Assembly: GCF_002551005.1 (NCBI RefSeq)
Contig: NZ_NVOY01000058.1
Coordinates: 1 to 64,000 of the forward strand
Source: Bacillus pseudomycoides
Lineage (GTDB): Bacteria; Bacillota; Bacilli; Bacillales; Bacillaceae_G
DNA: 64,000 bases
Reading direction: 5' to 3'
Shown piece by piece: positions 43,441 to 51,170 of the stretch. The notes under the pieces were generated by a model that worked only from the letters and a program-made list of their open reading frames with translations, was not told the origin of the DNA and did not search any database. A program made the translations under genes and the position numbers. Positions within the stretch are counted from its first letter, which is position 1. Each line of letters begins with the position of its first letter.

Positions 43441-45070
43441 CAGATTTTTTACATTCTTGAATTTGACACAGCAATTGCTCATATTCGTTTTCAAGAGTGT
43501 TAACATCATCATGACGTCCTGGCATCGAAATGCGCCCAATTACTTCTGTTAATTTTGTTTGCAGACGCAGTAGTTCTTGCTCTGCTGGATTAATAGAAGA
43601 TTGTTCAGTTCGTTTCGTATACTGCTCGTAATTGCCTTGAAAGATCCGCGGTTCGTCTTCATCTAGGTGTAAAATGTGGTCGGCAATTTTATGAACGAAG
43701 GTGCGGTCGTGACTAATGAATAGCACAGTCCCAGGATAATCTTTTAGCATATGCTCTAGTTCTTCTTGAGTGGCGAGGTCTAAATAGTTTGTCGGCTCAT
43801 CAAGAAGGAGTATATTGTAGTCTCCTAAGAAGATTTTTGCTAGTGCGACCTTTACACGTTCGCCGCCGCTTAAGACGTTTACTCGTTTATAAACATCTTC
43901 TCTTCGAAACAGTAAGCGGGCGAGAATTGTTCGTACGAACGCTTCGTCATAAAGCGTTTCTTCCATCACGTTTTGTAAAATGGTTTTGTCGTTTTGCAAA
44001 ATAGCTAATGTTTGTTCAAAGTAACCAATTTTACAGCTTTTTGAAAGCTGAATTCCTCGTTCCTTTGTTTGAATCATATGAAATAGCGTTGTTTTTCCGC
44101 TTCCATTTTTACCGAGAATAGCAAGCTTTGCACCTGGCGTTATACTCCCATTTATATTGTTCAAAACGGTGCGGCTACCCATTTTTTTCGTAACCTTATT
44201 AAATTGCACAGCCGTTTTACTATGAATGGGTGCATGGTATTGTGCATCAAACCTTGTATACGCAATTTCTTTTGGTTTTTCTTTCTTTTCTAATTGCTCT
44301 AATCTTGTTTCTAGTGCTTTGGCGGCTTTTTGGACATTGCCTTGGCTATAAGCTGCTCCCGATTTGTATAGTCTAGATTCAGAAGAACTAAAGCTTGATC
44401 TGATTTTTGTCATACCGGAAGCCCGCTGTTGTCTGCTGGCGATTGCCGTTTCTAAGCGCTGTTTTTCTTTCGTATACTTTTCGTATTCTGATTGCTGATA
44501 GTGCCTTTGCTGCTGCTTTTGCTCCCGGTAGCTTGTGTAATTTCCTTTATATTCACGAACAGTACCATCTTCAATTTCGATCATCTTTGTACAAATGGCG
44601 TCTAATAAGGCGCGGTCATGAGAAGTTAAAATAATTGCTCCTTTATAAGATTGTAGTGCCTGCTCTAGTTGTTCTGTGCCATGCATATCAAGATGACTTG
44701 TTGGTTCATCAGCAAATAAGATAGCTGCTTCTTGTTCAAGAGCGTAAGCAATTTTTAAACGTCCGCGTTCGCCGCCGCTCATATTCGTTGTGACGTGAGA
44801 AATACCCCATTGTCCTTTTGCAAGAGAAGAGGCTGTTTCCAATGTCTTCTCATGGAACTGTGGAATGATGGCGATCGAACCGTAATGAGTAATCGTTCCG
44901 CCATCAGGTTCTATTTCTTTACTTAATATTTGTAATAGCGTTGATTTCCCGGCGCCGTTTACACCGACAATTCCGATGCGATCATGCGCATGAATATCAA
45001 GTGCTTGTAATGTAAATAAAGTGCGGTCACCAAAGCTTTTTTCAATGTTTCGTGCTGTTAAAATGGTCAT
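43433..45070 (-). CDS. ABC-F ribosome-protection ATPase (antibiotic-resistance type)
   Basis: 545-residue soluble protein with two ABC domains and no membrane domain. Walker A sites are GVNGAGKS (about 36-43) and GKNGSGKT (about 318-325); signatures are MSGGERGR and LSGGERVK; both Walker B boxes end in DEPT. The interdomain linker (about 165-270) is long and charged, as in ARE ABC-F proteins (Vga, Lsa, VmlR, ExpZ), which displace drugs such as lincosamides, streptogramin A and pleuromutilins from the ribosome. A leader with a terminator abutting the start codon is strong support for drug-induced control. The exact drug range is not predictable here. Confidence 0.85.
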   Translation of the reverse strand: MTILTARNIEKSFGDRTLFTLQALDIHAHDRIGIVGVNGAGKSTLLQILSKEIEPDGGTITHYGSIAIIPQFHEKTLETASSLAKGQWGISHVTTNMSGGERGRLKIAYALEQEAAILFADEPTSHLDMHGTEQLEQALQSYKGAIILTSHDRALLDAICTKMIEIEDGTVREYKGNYTSYREQKQQQRHYQQSEYEKYTKEKQRLETAIASRQQRASGMTKIRSSFSSSESRLYKSGAAYSQGNVQKAAKALETRLEQLEKKEKPKEIAYTRFDAQYHAPIHSKTAVQFNKVTKKMGSRTVLNNINGSITPGAKLAILGKNGSGKTTLFHMIQTKERGIQLSKSCKIGYFEQTLAILQNDKTILQNVMEETLYDEAFVRTILARLLFRREDVYKRVNVLSGGERVKVALAKIFLGDYNILLLDEPTNYLDLATQEELEHMLKDYPGTVLFISHDRTFVHKIADHILHLDEDEPRIFQGNYEQYTKRTEQSSINPAEQELLRLQTKLTEVIGRISMPGRHDDVNTLENEYEQLLCQIQECKKSVL

Positions 45071-45100
45071 AAAAAAACCTCCCTAGTTTCACTAGAGAGG
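45071..45100 (-). terminator. Attenuator terminator directly before the ABC-F start codon
   Basis: On the minus strand: CCTCTCTAG-TGAAA-CTAGGGAGG followed by TTTTTTT and then ATG. The 3' arm holds the GGGAGG ribosome site, so folding both ends transcription and hides the site. Confidence 0.88.
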
Positions 45101-45199
45101 ATAGATTTCACCCGTAGTATGTAAAAAGAGATGCACAAAAAAGCTGTACACGTATTTTACATGTTCCTGTCAAAAGAAAGTTATCGACAAAAGGGCAGA

Positions 45200-45215
45200 C
45201 TAATCCTCTTCTAGT
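45200..45215 (-). promoter_or_regulatory. Anti-terminator segment in the ABC-F leader
   Basis: Minus-strand ACTAGAAGAGGATTAG can pair with CTATCCTCTCTAGT, the 5' arm of the attenuator, over 14 bp with two bulged bases. This would free the 3' arm and allow read-through. Confidence 0.75.
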
Positions 45216-45309
45216 TTTCATCATTTTGTTTCACTATTTGTGATGGATGAATAAAAAGAGAATTAGAACTTCATTGGCCGATGTACCTTCCTTTCATAAT
45301 TTTACATTC

Positions 45310-45339
45310 ATTGTATGCATGTTGATGTATATTTGTCAA
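45310..45339 (-). promoter_or_regulatory. Promoter of the ABC-F leader
   Basis: Minus-strand TTGACA and TACAAT separated by 18 bp, about 240 bp before the ABC-F start, next to the stop codon of the upstream gene. The leader starts about 45303 and contains AAAGGAAGG followed by a tiny frame ATG AAG TTC TAA. Confidence 0.75.
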
Positions 45340-45348
45340 ATCATTCTG

Positions 45349-45885
45349 TTAATTTTTCTTGAAAATTTGATTGTATAGTTTAGCTTTGTCCAATGCTTCT
45401 TTATCATTCACAATCTCTTCTGGTGCATTAGCAGACCCAATTATATAACCTTCAAAAGAAGCGCCAACAAAGTCAAAGATGTATTGAAACTGTGCAATGA
45501 GCGGAAGTGCTTTTAACTTTGGATTGTCGCCGCCGACAATGACAACATACATTTTCTTACCTTTCATACGTTCTTTAAAATGTAGAGATGTATCCCGCAA
45601 GCTTTGCGACCAGCGATCGACAAAGTTTTTCATATATCCGCTCATGCCGTACCAATAAAGCGGCGTTGCAAAGATAATTGTATCATGCTCAAGCATTTGT
45701 TTGATGATGCCCTCGTAATCATCATCAATTGGTTGAAAGCCCTCTGCATCGTGACGCTGATCTGTAATGGGCTTGATGGTATGATTGCGTAAATATACTT
45801 CTTCAGTTTGGACGCCTTCTACAAGCATATGTGTTAATTGTTCTGTATTCCCATTTGAACGTGAACTCCCGTGTAAAACGAACAT
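45349..45885 (-). CDS. NADPH-dependent FMN reductase / flavodoxin-like oxidoreductase
   Basis: 178-residue flavodoxin-fold protein. The FMN phosphate loop GSSRSNGNTEQL is at the N-terminus, and FATPLYWYGMSGYMKNFVDR is the flavin-contacting segment. Members such as YwqN reduce quinones, azo compounds or metals with NAD(P)H. It follows the MerR gene by 6 bp on the same strand, so the two form an operon and the MerR protein may control it. ATTCCTTTC on the plus strand corresponds to a GAAAGGAAT ribosome site. Confidence 0.85.
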   Translation of the reverse strand: MFVLHGSSRSNGNTEQLTHMLVEGVQTEEVYLRNHTIKPITDQRHDAEGFQPIDDDYEGIIKQMLEHDTIIFATPLYWYGMSGYMKNFVDRWSQSLRDTSLHFKERMKGKKMYVVIVGGDNPKLKALPLIAQFQYIFDFVGASFEGYIIGSANAPEEIVNDKEALDKAKLYNQIFKKN

Positions 45886-45891
45886 CGTATA

Positions 45892-46251
45892 TCAATTCCT
45901 TTCTTTTAACAAATTAATGTGTTTTTGTAAATTTGCTTCGATATGAGAAAGTAACGAAATCTGCTTTTTTACTTCCGCAAGCTTATCCTCGTAAAGTGTG
46001 ATGATACTGCCGCAAGGGTTATCGTATAAGTGCGGTTCTATTTCTAAACAGCGCAGCATTCTAGCCGTTTCTTCTAAATTTAGCCCCAGCTGTAAATACA
46101 TTTGAATAAGCTTTACTTGTTCAATCGTCGTTTCGTCAAAATCACGATAGCCATTTGCGAGTCGTTTTGAAGCTAGTAAGCCTTTTTCCTCGTAATGCCG
46201 TAGTGACCGTTCACTTACGCCTGTATGTTTCGATAATTCTCCAATGCGCAA
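45892..46251 (-). CDS. MerR-family transcriptional regulator
   Basis: 119-residue MerR regulator: an N-terminal winged helix (LRIGELSKHTGVSERSLRHY) and a C-terminal coiled coil (LAEVKKQISLLSHIEANLQKH). One cysteine pair (C82-region and C95-region) could be sensory but is not a known metal motif. The TTG at 46251 follows GGAG at 8 bp; the frame is open to a GTG at 46260. Short spacing to the flavodoxin-like gene suggests local control, perhaps in response to quinones or oxidants (inferred). Confidence 0.82.
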   Translation of the reverse strand: MRIGELSKHTGVSERSLRHYEEKGLLASKRLANGYRDFDETTIEQVKLIQMYLQLGLNLEETARMLRCLEIEPHLYDNPCGSIITLYEDKLAEVKKQISLLSHIEANLQKHINLLKERN

Positions 46252-46301
46252 AACTATCACTCCTTCTTTCCTTATTTTAAACCTTCACATTAGTGTGAAG
46301 G

Positions 46302-47204
46302 TCAACTATGATTGTTCGCGAAGTTTTGCACATGATCTAGAAATACTTGAATCGCTTTAGAAGGAATAAAATATTTTCCTCGTACAATGGAGAACGGACG
46401 CATGAGTTTTTCGTTTGGCACAGGTATGTGACACACTTCATCAGCTTGTAATTCTTTACGTACCGTCCAGTCTGATAAAATGGCAATTCCGAGTCCAGCA
46501 GCAACGGCTTCTTTTACACTTTGAATGCTGCTAAATGTGAAGTAACGTTTCATTTTTAAATGGTGGTCGTGAATAAAGCGGTCGCTGTAAGCTCTCGTTC
46601 CTGAACCGGTTTCGCGGAGCACCCACACTTGGTCTTGCAGCATGTTTGTTTGAATCGGGCTTGTCAGTGTCAGAGGATGATTTGGCGGAACGACGAGCTT
46701 CATTTCATCCTCCATAAATGATTCTACGTCTACATCTGTGTAGATGACTTGCCCTTCTACTAAGCCAATGTCAAGTTGATTCGAGCGAACTCTTTGTAAT
46801 ACCTCTTCTGTATTGGAGATAAAGGTATGCACTTCAACACGCGGATGTTCCTTTGCGTAGTTTGCTAATATTTTCGGAAGAAGGTATTCTCCGATTGTAA
46901 AACTAGCGCCGATGCGCAGTGTCCCTGTAACGATATTATGAAGTTCATTAATTTCTTGTTTTGCTTCTTCATACAGTGTAAGCATTTGTTTTGCATGTAT
47001 GTATAAAATGTTTCCCGCCTCTGTGACTTGGACATGTTTCGGTGAGCGCTGAATGAGTGTTGTGCCGAATTCATTTTCTAAATTGCGAATGTGCATACTT
47101 ACACCCGGCTGAGAAAGGTTCAACATTTCGGCAGCTCTTGAAAAATGCTTTTGTTCTACGACTGTTACAAAAATTTTTAAAATGTCCGTGTTTATGAGAC
47201 TCAT
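46302..47204 (-). CDS. LysR-family transcriptional regulator, divergent from yeiH
   Basis: 300-residue LysR regulator with an N-terminal HTH (HFSRAAEMLNLSQPGVSMHIRNLE as the recognition region, here cited in part) and a periplasmic-binding-like effector domain (about 90-295, GTLRIGASFTIGEY onward). AAAGGA precedes the ATG. It is divergent from a YeiH-type exporter, as yeiE is from yeiH in E. coli, so control of that exporter is likely. The effector is not known, with sulfite or a related compound possible by analogy. Confidence 0.87.
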   Translation of the reverse strand: MSLINTDILKIFVTVVEQKHFSRAAEMLNLSQPGVSMHIRNLENEFGTTLIQRSPKHVQVTEAGNILYIHAKQMLTLYEEAKQEINELHNIVTGTLRIGASFTIGEYLLPKILANYAKEHPRVEVHTFISNTEEVLQRVRSNQLDIGLVEGQVIYTDVDVESFMEDEMKLVVPPNHPLTLTSPIQTNMLQDQVWVLRETGSGTRAYSDRFIHDHHLKMKRYFTFSSIQSVKEAVAAGLGIAILSDWTVRKELQADEVCHIPVPNEKLMRPFSIVRGKYFIPSKAIQVFLDHVQNFANNHS

Positions 47205-47317
47205 TCCTTTCGTTTTTTTAATTGTATCGTAACTACTCAGCCATACATTTCAATTAGAAATTTGGTAAGGGGTATGATTCCAGTGAAAATACGCCTCTTA
47301 TTATCTATAGAAAGTTA

Positions 47318-47470
47318 TGTTCATTTTTCAGCATATAGATTGCTGCTATGAAGGTAAAAATGGACCTACACCTTGCTGCCTTTCTTTGTTTTAAAACTTT
47401 GCGCGTGGCAGGAAAAGGCCCTGACCGCTCCTATACATAGCCAGTCCCTCCCTGGCCATTTAAAATAATG
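47318..47470 (-). repeat. Dispersed repeat R1, near full-length copy
   Basis: On the minus strand: ATGGCCAGGGAGGGACTGGC, TATGTATAGGAGCGGTCAGG, CCTTTTCCTGCCAC, AAAACAAAGAAAGGCAGC, GTGTAGGTCC, CATAGCAGCAATCTATATGC and TGAAAAATGAACAT. With the copies at 10410 and 33905 it defines the full element of about 150 bp. It lies in the promoter region between the LysR gene and yeiH. Confidence 0.75.
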
Positions 47471-47634
47471 CTTTTCTGCCTTTTTTTCATAGAGTGACTG
47501 AGTAGTTATATTCTATCATAAGTTTTCTTGATGACTGAAATAGCATATTGGTATTAAACTTATGATTAAAATGCTTTTATAATGAAAGTAGAACGAACAT
47601 GCATGTTACAAGATAGGTATTGGAGTGGTAAAAA

Positions 47635-48657
47635 GTGAATCAAATGATAGCGTTAGAAAAGGAGAAGCGTTTCGGATTTGCACAGGGCATTGGGATTACG
47701 TTACTGATTGCGATTGTGGCAAAATATTTGGCGCAGCTTCCGTTTTTAAGTATTATGGGCCAATTGGTCATTGCTATTCTAATCGGAATGATATGGAGAG
47801 CAGCAATTGGTGTACCGCATCAAGCAATTGCCGGAACGAATTTTGCAAGTAAAAAACTACTGCGTCTAGGGATTATATTACTCGGTATGCGTTTAAATTT
47901 AGTTGATATTGCGAAGGCGGGCCCAAAGGTATTGGTCATGGCTGCAATTGTCATTACATTTACGCTTACTGTTGTATATGCATTAACACGTTTTTGTAAA
48001 GTAGAGAAGAAGCTTGGCATTTTAACAGCATGCGGAACAGCGATTTGCGGGGCGGCAGCTGTTGTGGCAATTGGACCGCAAGTAAAAGCAAAGGATGAAG
48101 AGGTTGCAGTGAGTGCAGCAATCGTTGCGATTTTAGGGACAATTTTCACATTAGCATATACACTGCTGTATCCTGTGCTTAACTTGTCTCCGTATGGATA
48201 TGGTGTTTTTTCAGGGGCAACATTGCATGAAATTGCTCATGTCATTGCAGCGGCAGCACCTGGTGGTAGTCAGTCGGTTGATATGGCGGTAATTATGAAG
48301 TTAACGCGCGTTGCCTTTCTTGTACCTGTGGCAATTTTAATTGGCATATGGTTTCAGCGCGGAGAAGAAACAGGGCAAAAAAAATCTTGGCGTGACATTC
48401 CGATTCCATGGTTTATTTTCGGTTTCTTAGCGGTGAGTGCGTTTCATTCGTTAGGAATTGTACCTGAAAAAATCGCAAGCGATATTGTTGTTATTTCCTA
48501 CATGCTTATGGCGATGGCAATGGCGGGGCTTGGTTTAAATGTAGAGTTTAAGACATTCCGTAAGCTCGGAACGAAAGCATTTGTTGCAGGGCTAATTGGA
48601 TCGGTATTACTTTCTGTTCTTGGGTATACGCTTGTGTATGTGTTGCATTTTGTGTAG
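47635..48657 (+). CDS. yeiH: YeiH-family putative sulfate/anion exporter
   Basis: 340-residue membrane protein of the UPF0324/YeiH family (PSE family) with about ten helices. FASKKLLRLGIILLGMRLNL, GTAICGAAAVVAIGP and SGATLHEIAHVIAAA are family-typical. A GTG start at 47635 follows TGGAGTGG. Members are annotated as putative sulfate exporters; transport has not been well shown. A terminator follows at once, so it is a single-gene unit facing its likely LysR regulator. Confidence 0.85.
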   Translation: MNQMIALEKEKRFGFAQGIGITLLIAIVAKYLAQLPFLSIMGQLVIAILIGMIWRAAIGVPHQAIAGTNFASKKLLRLGIILLGMRLNLVDIAKAGPKVLVMAAIVITFTLTVVYALTRFCKVEKKLGILTACGTAICGAAAVVAIGPQVKAKDEEVAVSAAIVAILGTIFTLAYTLLYPVLNLSPYGYGVFSGATLHEIAHVIAAAAPGGSQSVDMAVIMKLTRVAFLVPVAILIGIWFQRGEETGQKKSWRDIPIPWFIFGFLAVSAFHSLGIVPEKIASDIVVISYMLMAMAMAGLGLNVEFKTFRKLGTKAFVAGLIGSVLLSVLGYTLVYVLHFV

Positions 48658-48659
48658 AG

Positions 48660-48683
48660 GACTTGCTGGGCAAGTCTTTTTTT
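48660..48683 (+). terminator. Terminator of yeiH
   Basis: GACTTGC-TGG-GCAAGTC and a T7 tail. Confidence 0.9.
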
Positions 48684-48729
48684 ATTGGAACTTTTGTAAA
48701 GATATCTTTACTTTTTAAAGGTGGATTCT

Positions 48730-48927
48730 ATGGGTGTACAAAACAGAATTAAAGAATTAAGAAAACAAAATCATATTACGCAAGTTGAGATGGCAAAAGC
48801 AATGCAAGTGACGCGCCAAACAATTGTTGCGATTGAAAATCATCATTACAATCCGAGTTTGGAGTTGTCGCTCAAGATTGCGAAGTATTTTAAGATGAGT
48901 GTGGAGGAGATTTTTACTTTGGAATAG
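48730..48927 (+). CDS. Small XRE-family helix-turn-helix regulator
   Basis: 65-residue single-domain Cro/CI-type protein with the HTH in ITQVEMAKAMQVTRQTIVAI. It belongs to the small group (YgzD-like) usually encoded just upstream of a membrane protein. AAAGGTGG precedes the ATG at 48730. The next gene starts 10 bp after its stop and encodes a membrane protein; the pair is probably co-transcribed. Target unknown. Confidence 0.85.
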   Translation: MGVQNRIKELRKQNHITQVEMAKAMQVTRQTIVAIENHHYNPSLELSLKIAKYFKMSVEEIFTLE

Positions 48928-48937
48928 GGGGATTGTG

Positions 48938-49327
48938 ATGGGAAGTTATAAATCATTGTACATAGGGACTTTTTTAGGGTTAATTATAGGAGATATTCTA
49001 TTATTTATGATGGATTCTTCTATACCGAAGATACCGGTATTATTGAGTAATGTTTTAGCAATAGTATTTGTGATTTTATACGCTTATTACAAAAAGAAAA
49101 AGTTTGAACGTGAAGAAATTCCTGAGATTGATGAACGGGTACAAGATAATATAAAGAGATACTTAAATATTTCTTTTATGATGTCATTTATTATTCTCAT
49201 TTTCTATATTGGCATAAGTAAAGTGGTCGGCAGAGAAACGTTACCAATACAAGAAATGTTTCTTATTTGCTGCGCTTTGATGGCTGGGAGCTTTATTGTT
49301 GCAACGGCATTTGGAAAACGGGCGTAA
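48938..49327 (+). CDS. Membrane protein paired with the XRE regulator
   Basis: 129-residue protein with four predicted transmembrane helices and a short charged loop (KKKKFEREEIPEIDERVQ) after the second. The start at 48938 follows AGGGGGA. It resembles the DUF2178-like partners of small XRE regulators, but I do not claim the family firmly. Function unknown. Confidence 0.65.
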   Translation: MGSYKSLYIGTFLGLIIGDILLFMMDSSIPKIPVLLSNVLAIVFVILYAYYKKKKFEREEIPEIDERVQDNIKRYLNISFMMSFIILIFYIGISKVVGRETLPIQEMFLICCALMAGSFIVATAFGKRA

Positions 49328-49337
49328 AGTAGAGATA

Positions 49338-49370
49338 GGGTGTAGCGACTTATATGTTGAAAAATTAAGA
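49338..49370 (+). repeat. Dispersed repeat R1, right-end fragment
   Basis: GGTGTAGCGACTTATATG and TTGAAAAATTAAGATG match only the last block of the full copies. Confidence 0.45.
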
Positions 49371-49440
49371 TGTGTAATGTATGCAATTAATTTAATAGCT
49401 TCTAAGAGAGTGAATAATGACTTTGAGGGAGAAATGAATC

Positions 49441-49665
49441 ATGAAAAGACGAGTCGACGAATACGAATGGCACATAACAGGAAAAGCCTCTAGATACACC
49501 TGTATGTTTTACAGCACATGCCTATTAATTTGGGCGTTCTACGACATGATAACGAAAGGGAAAACAGGCTGGGAGTTTCCGATTATGGCAACTGGTAGTG
49601 CGATCTTTTTCGCGATTTGTGCATGGGAGAAACGAAAGCTGAAAAATTTTGAAGATGATGAATAG
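49441..49665 (+). CDS. Small membrane protein, function unknown
   Basis: 74-residue protein with two hydrophobic segments (about 17-36 and 45-62) and charged ends. GAGGGAGAAATG precedes the ATG. It has its own terminator. No domain recognised. Confidence 0.6.
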   Translation: MKRRVDEYEWHITGKASRYTCMFYSTCLLIWAFYDMITKGKTGWEFPIMATGSAIFFAICAWEKRKLKNFEDDE

Positions 49666-49678
49666 GAATCTTTTTGAT

Positions 49679-49722
49679 AAGAGCTGTTTACATGAACTTA
49701 GATGTAAACGGCTCTTTATTTT
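49679..49722 (+). terminator. Terminator of the 74-residue gene
   Basis: AAGAGCTGTTTACAT / ATGTAAACGGCTCTT with an 8-nt loop, then TATTTTT. Confidence 0.85.
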
Positions 49723-49784
49723 TAAAATCTTCTTGAAACTAACGTTACGTTACCTTTTATAATAAAAATGAGAGGGTGATGGAA

Positions 49785-50540
49785 ATGATTTCTATTCAGC
49801 AATTAACGAAGGAGACAAGTGTTACAGTAAGGACGCTTCGGTATTATGATCAAATCGGCTTGCTAGAGCCGAGCGGAAAGACGGAAGGCGGGCACCGATT
49901 ATATAGTGAGCATGATTTATTGAAATTGCAGCAGATTTTGTTTTTGAAAGAAATGGGATTCGCACTAAAAGAAATTATGAATATGTTAGAAACAGAGCGT
50001 GTAAATTTCAAGGAAGTTTTGCAAAAGCAATTGTTGTTCGTACGAGAAGAGCAGAAGAAGTTTTCACGTATGGAGAAGATACTGCAAGCTGTTTTGTATT
50101 CTACTGAGTTAGAAGGCGAGCTAAATTGGCATATTATGTTTGAGCTCATGCAGCTTTCACAGCAGTCTCCGCGAATGCGTCAGCTATTTCAGCAACAAGT
50201 ATTTTCAGAGGAAGAAGAACATCTGCTGAAAAACTTACCAAACATGAGTGAGCAAAATGAAGAAGTACAAGAGTGGATTATTTTATTAAAGCGAATGCGT
50301 CAGCTTATGCAAAAGAAGAAAGCACCAAGTGATGCTGAAGTACAAGGAATTACTGGAATCATTTTAGAAAAATGTAGGGAGATGGCAAACGGTGATGAAT
50401 CGTTTTTGGATAAGTTGTGGGAAGTACGTAAGTCAACAGAGCAGTCGCAAAGGATGAATATGTATCCGATTGAAGAAGAGCTGCTGCAGTATATGGATGT
50501 GGCTTTTGAATTATATATAGAGGGAGAGGAGAAAGAATGA
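49785..50540 (+). CDS. MerR-family transcriptional regulator (TipAL/Mta-like size)
   Basis: 251-residue MerR regulator. The N-terminal DNA-binding domain (ISIQQLTKETSVTVRTLRYY) is followed by a coiled coil and a C-terminal region of about 130 residues with helical Gln/Glu/Met-rich sequence, similar in layout to Mta-like regulators of drug efflux. GAGAGGGTG precedes the ATG at 49785; two further in-frame starts lie just upstream. The next gene overlaps by 4 bases (ATGA), so they are coupled. Confidence 0.82.
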   Translation: MISIQQLTKETSVTVRTLRYYDQIGLLEPSGKTEGGHRLYSEHDLLKLQQILFLKEMGFALKEIMNMLETERVNFKEVLQKQLLFVREEQKKFSRMEKILQAVLYSTELEGELNWHIMFELMQLSQQSPRMRQLFQQQVFSEEEEHLLKNLPNMSEQNEEVQEWIILLKRMRQLMQKKKAPSDAEVQGITGIILEKCREMANGDESFLDKLWEVRKSTEQSQRMNMYPIEEELLQYMDVAFELYIEGEEKE

Positions 50541-51148
50541 ATATACTAACCGAGTATCGCTGGGCATTGTTAATTGGCGCTGAAATTGTGTTTTGGAGTG
50601 CAACGATTAGTTTCTTTCTGTTACGGTATGCTTTTCAGCTGCGTAAAGCAAGTTTCATTGCAGGGATTGTATTATTGTTAAATGAATTATTTATTTTAAC
50701 GTTAGGTGTCGTTGATTATTATGAAACAGGGAAGTTTTCACAGTTTCAAATTATTATCGTCATTATCGTATTGTATGCTGTTTTTTACGGAAAGAAAGAT
50801 TTAAGGAAGCTAGATTTACGTATACAACGAATGATTGCAAAGTGGCGAGGAGAAACACTGCCAATGATAGAAGAGCCAGTAGATTTAACAGGCTGGGCAC
50901 ATACGAAGCAGGAGCTCTTACATTGGGGGATTCACTTTCTTGTATTTGCAGGTGTGCACATTGTATTTTTCTTTCTGTATGGATTAGTGCCACTTGAAAA
51001 CATATCAAGCTGGGATGCCGATCTGTTTTTAAACGAAACCGCGGATCGAGTGAGTAAAGTATGGAGAATTGTTTTCGTTGTAGATACGCTTATTACGCTT
51101 TCTTACGTTGTTTTTCCGAAAAAGAAAAAAGAGGTGCTGTCTCGTTAA
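50537..51148 (+). CDS. Membrane protein co-encoded with the MerR regulator
   Basis: 203-residue protein with about five hydrophobic segments and a cytoplasmic loop between the third and fourth. The start overlaps the MerR gene stop. No family recognised. Its location suggests that it is regulated by, or transduces a signal to, the MerR protein (inferred). Confidence 0.65.
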   Translation: MNILTEYRWALLIGAEIVFWSATISFFLLRYAFQLRKASFIAGIVLLLNELFILTLGVVDYYETGKFSQFQIIIVIIVLYAVFYGKKDLRKLDLRIQRMIAKWRGETLPMIEEPVDLTGWAHTKQELLHWGIHFLVFAGVHIVFFFLYGLVPLENISSWDADLFLNETADRVSKVWRIVFVVDTLITLSYVVFPKKKKEVLSR

Positions 51149-51164
51149 GGACAACACCTCTTTT
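51125..51164. terminator. Shared bidirectional terminator
   Basis: AAAAAGAGGTGCTGTC / GACAACACCTCTTTTT between the convergent membrane-protein and permease genes. Confidence 0.88.
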
Positions 51165-51170
51165 TGTTTG

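Noticed and set aside
43270-43503. 77-codon frame as an independent small membrane protein
   Set aside because: TTG start without a ribosome site, an extension into the convergent ABC-F gene and AgrB-like content make a gene fragment more likely.
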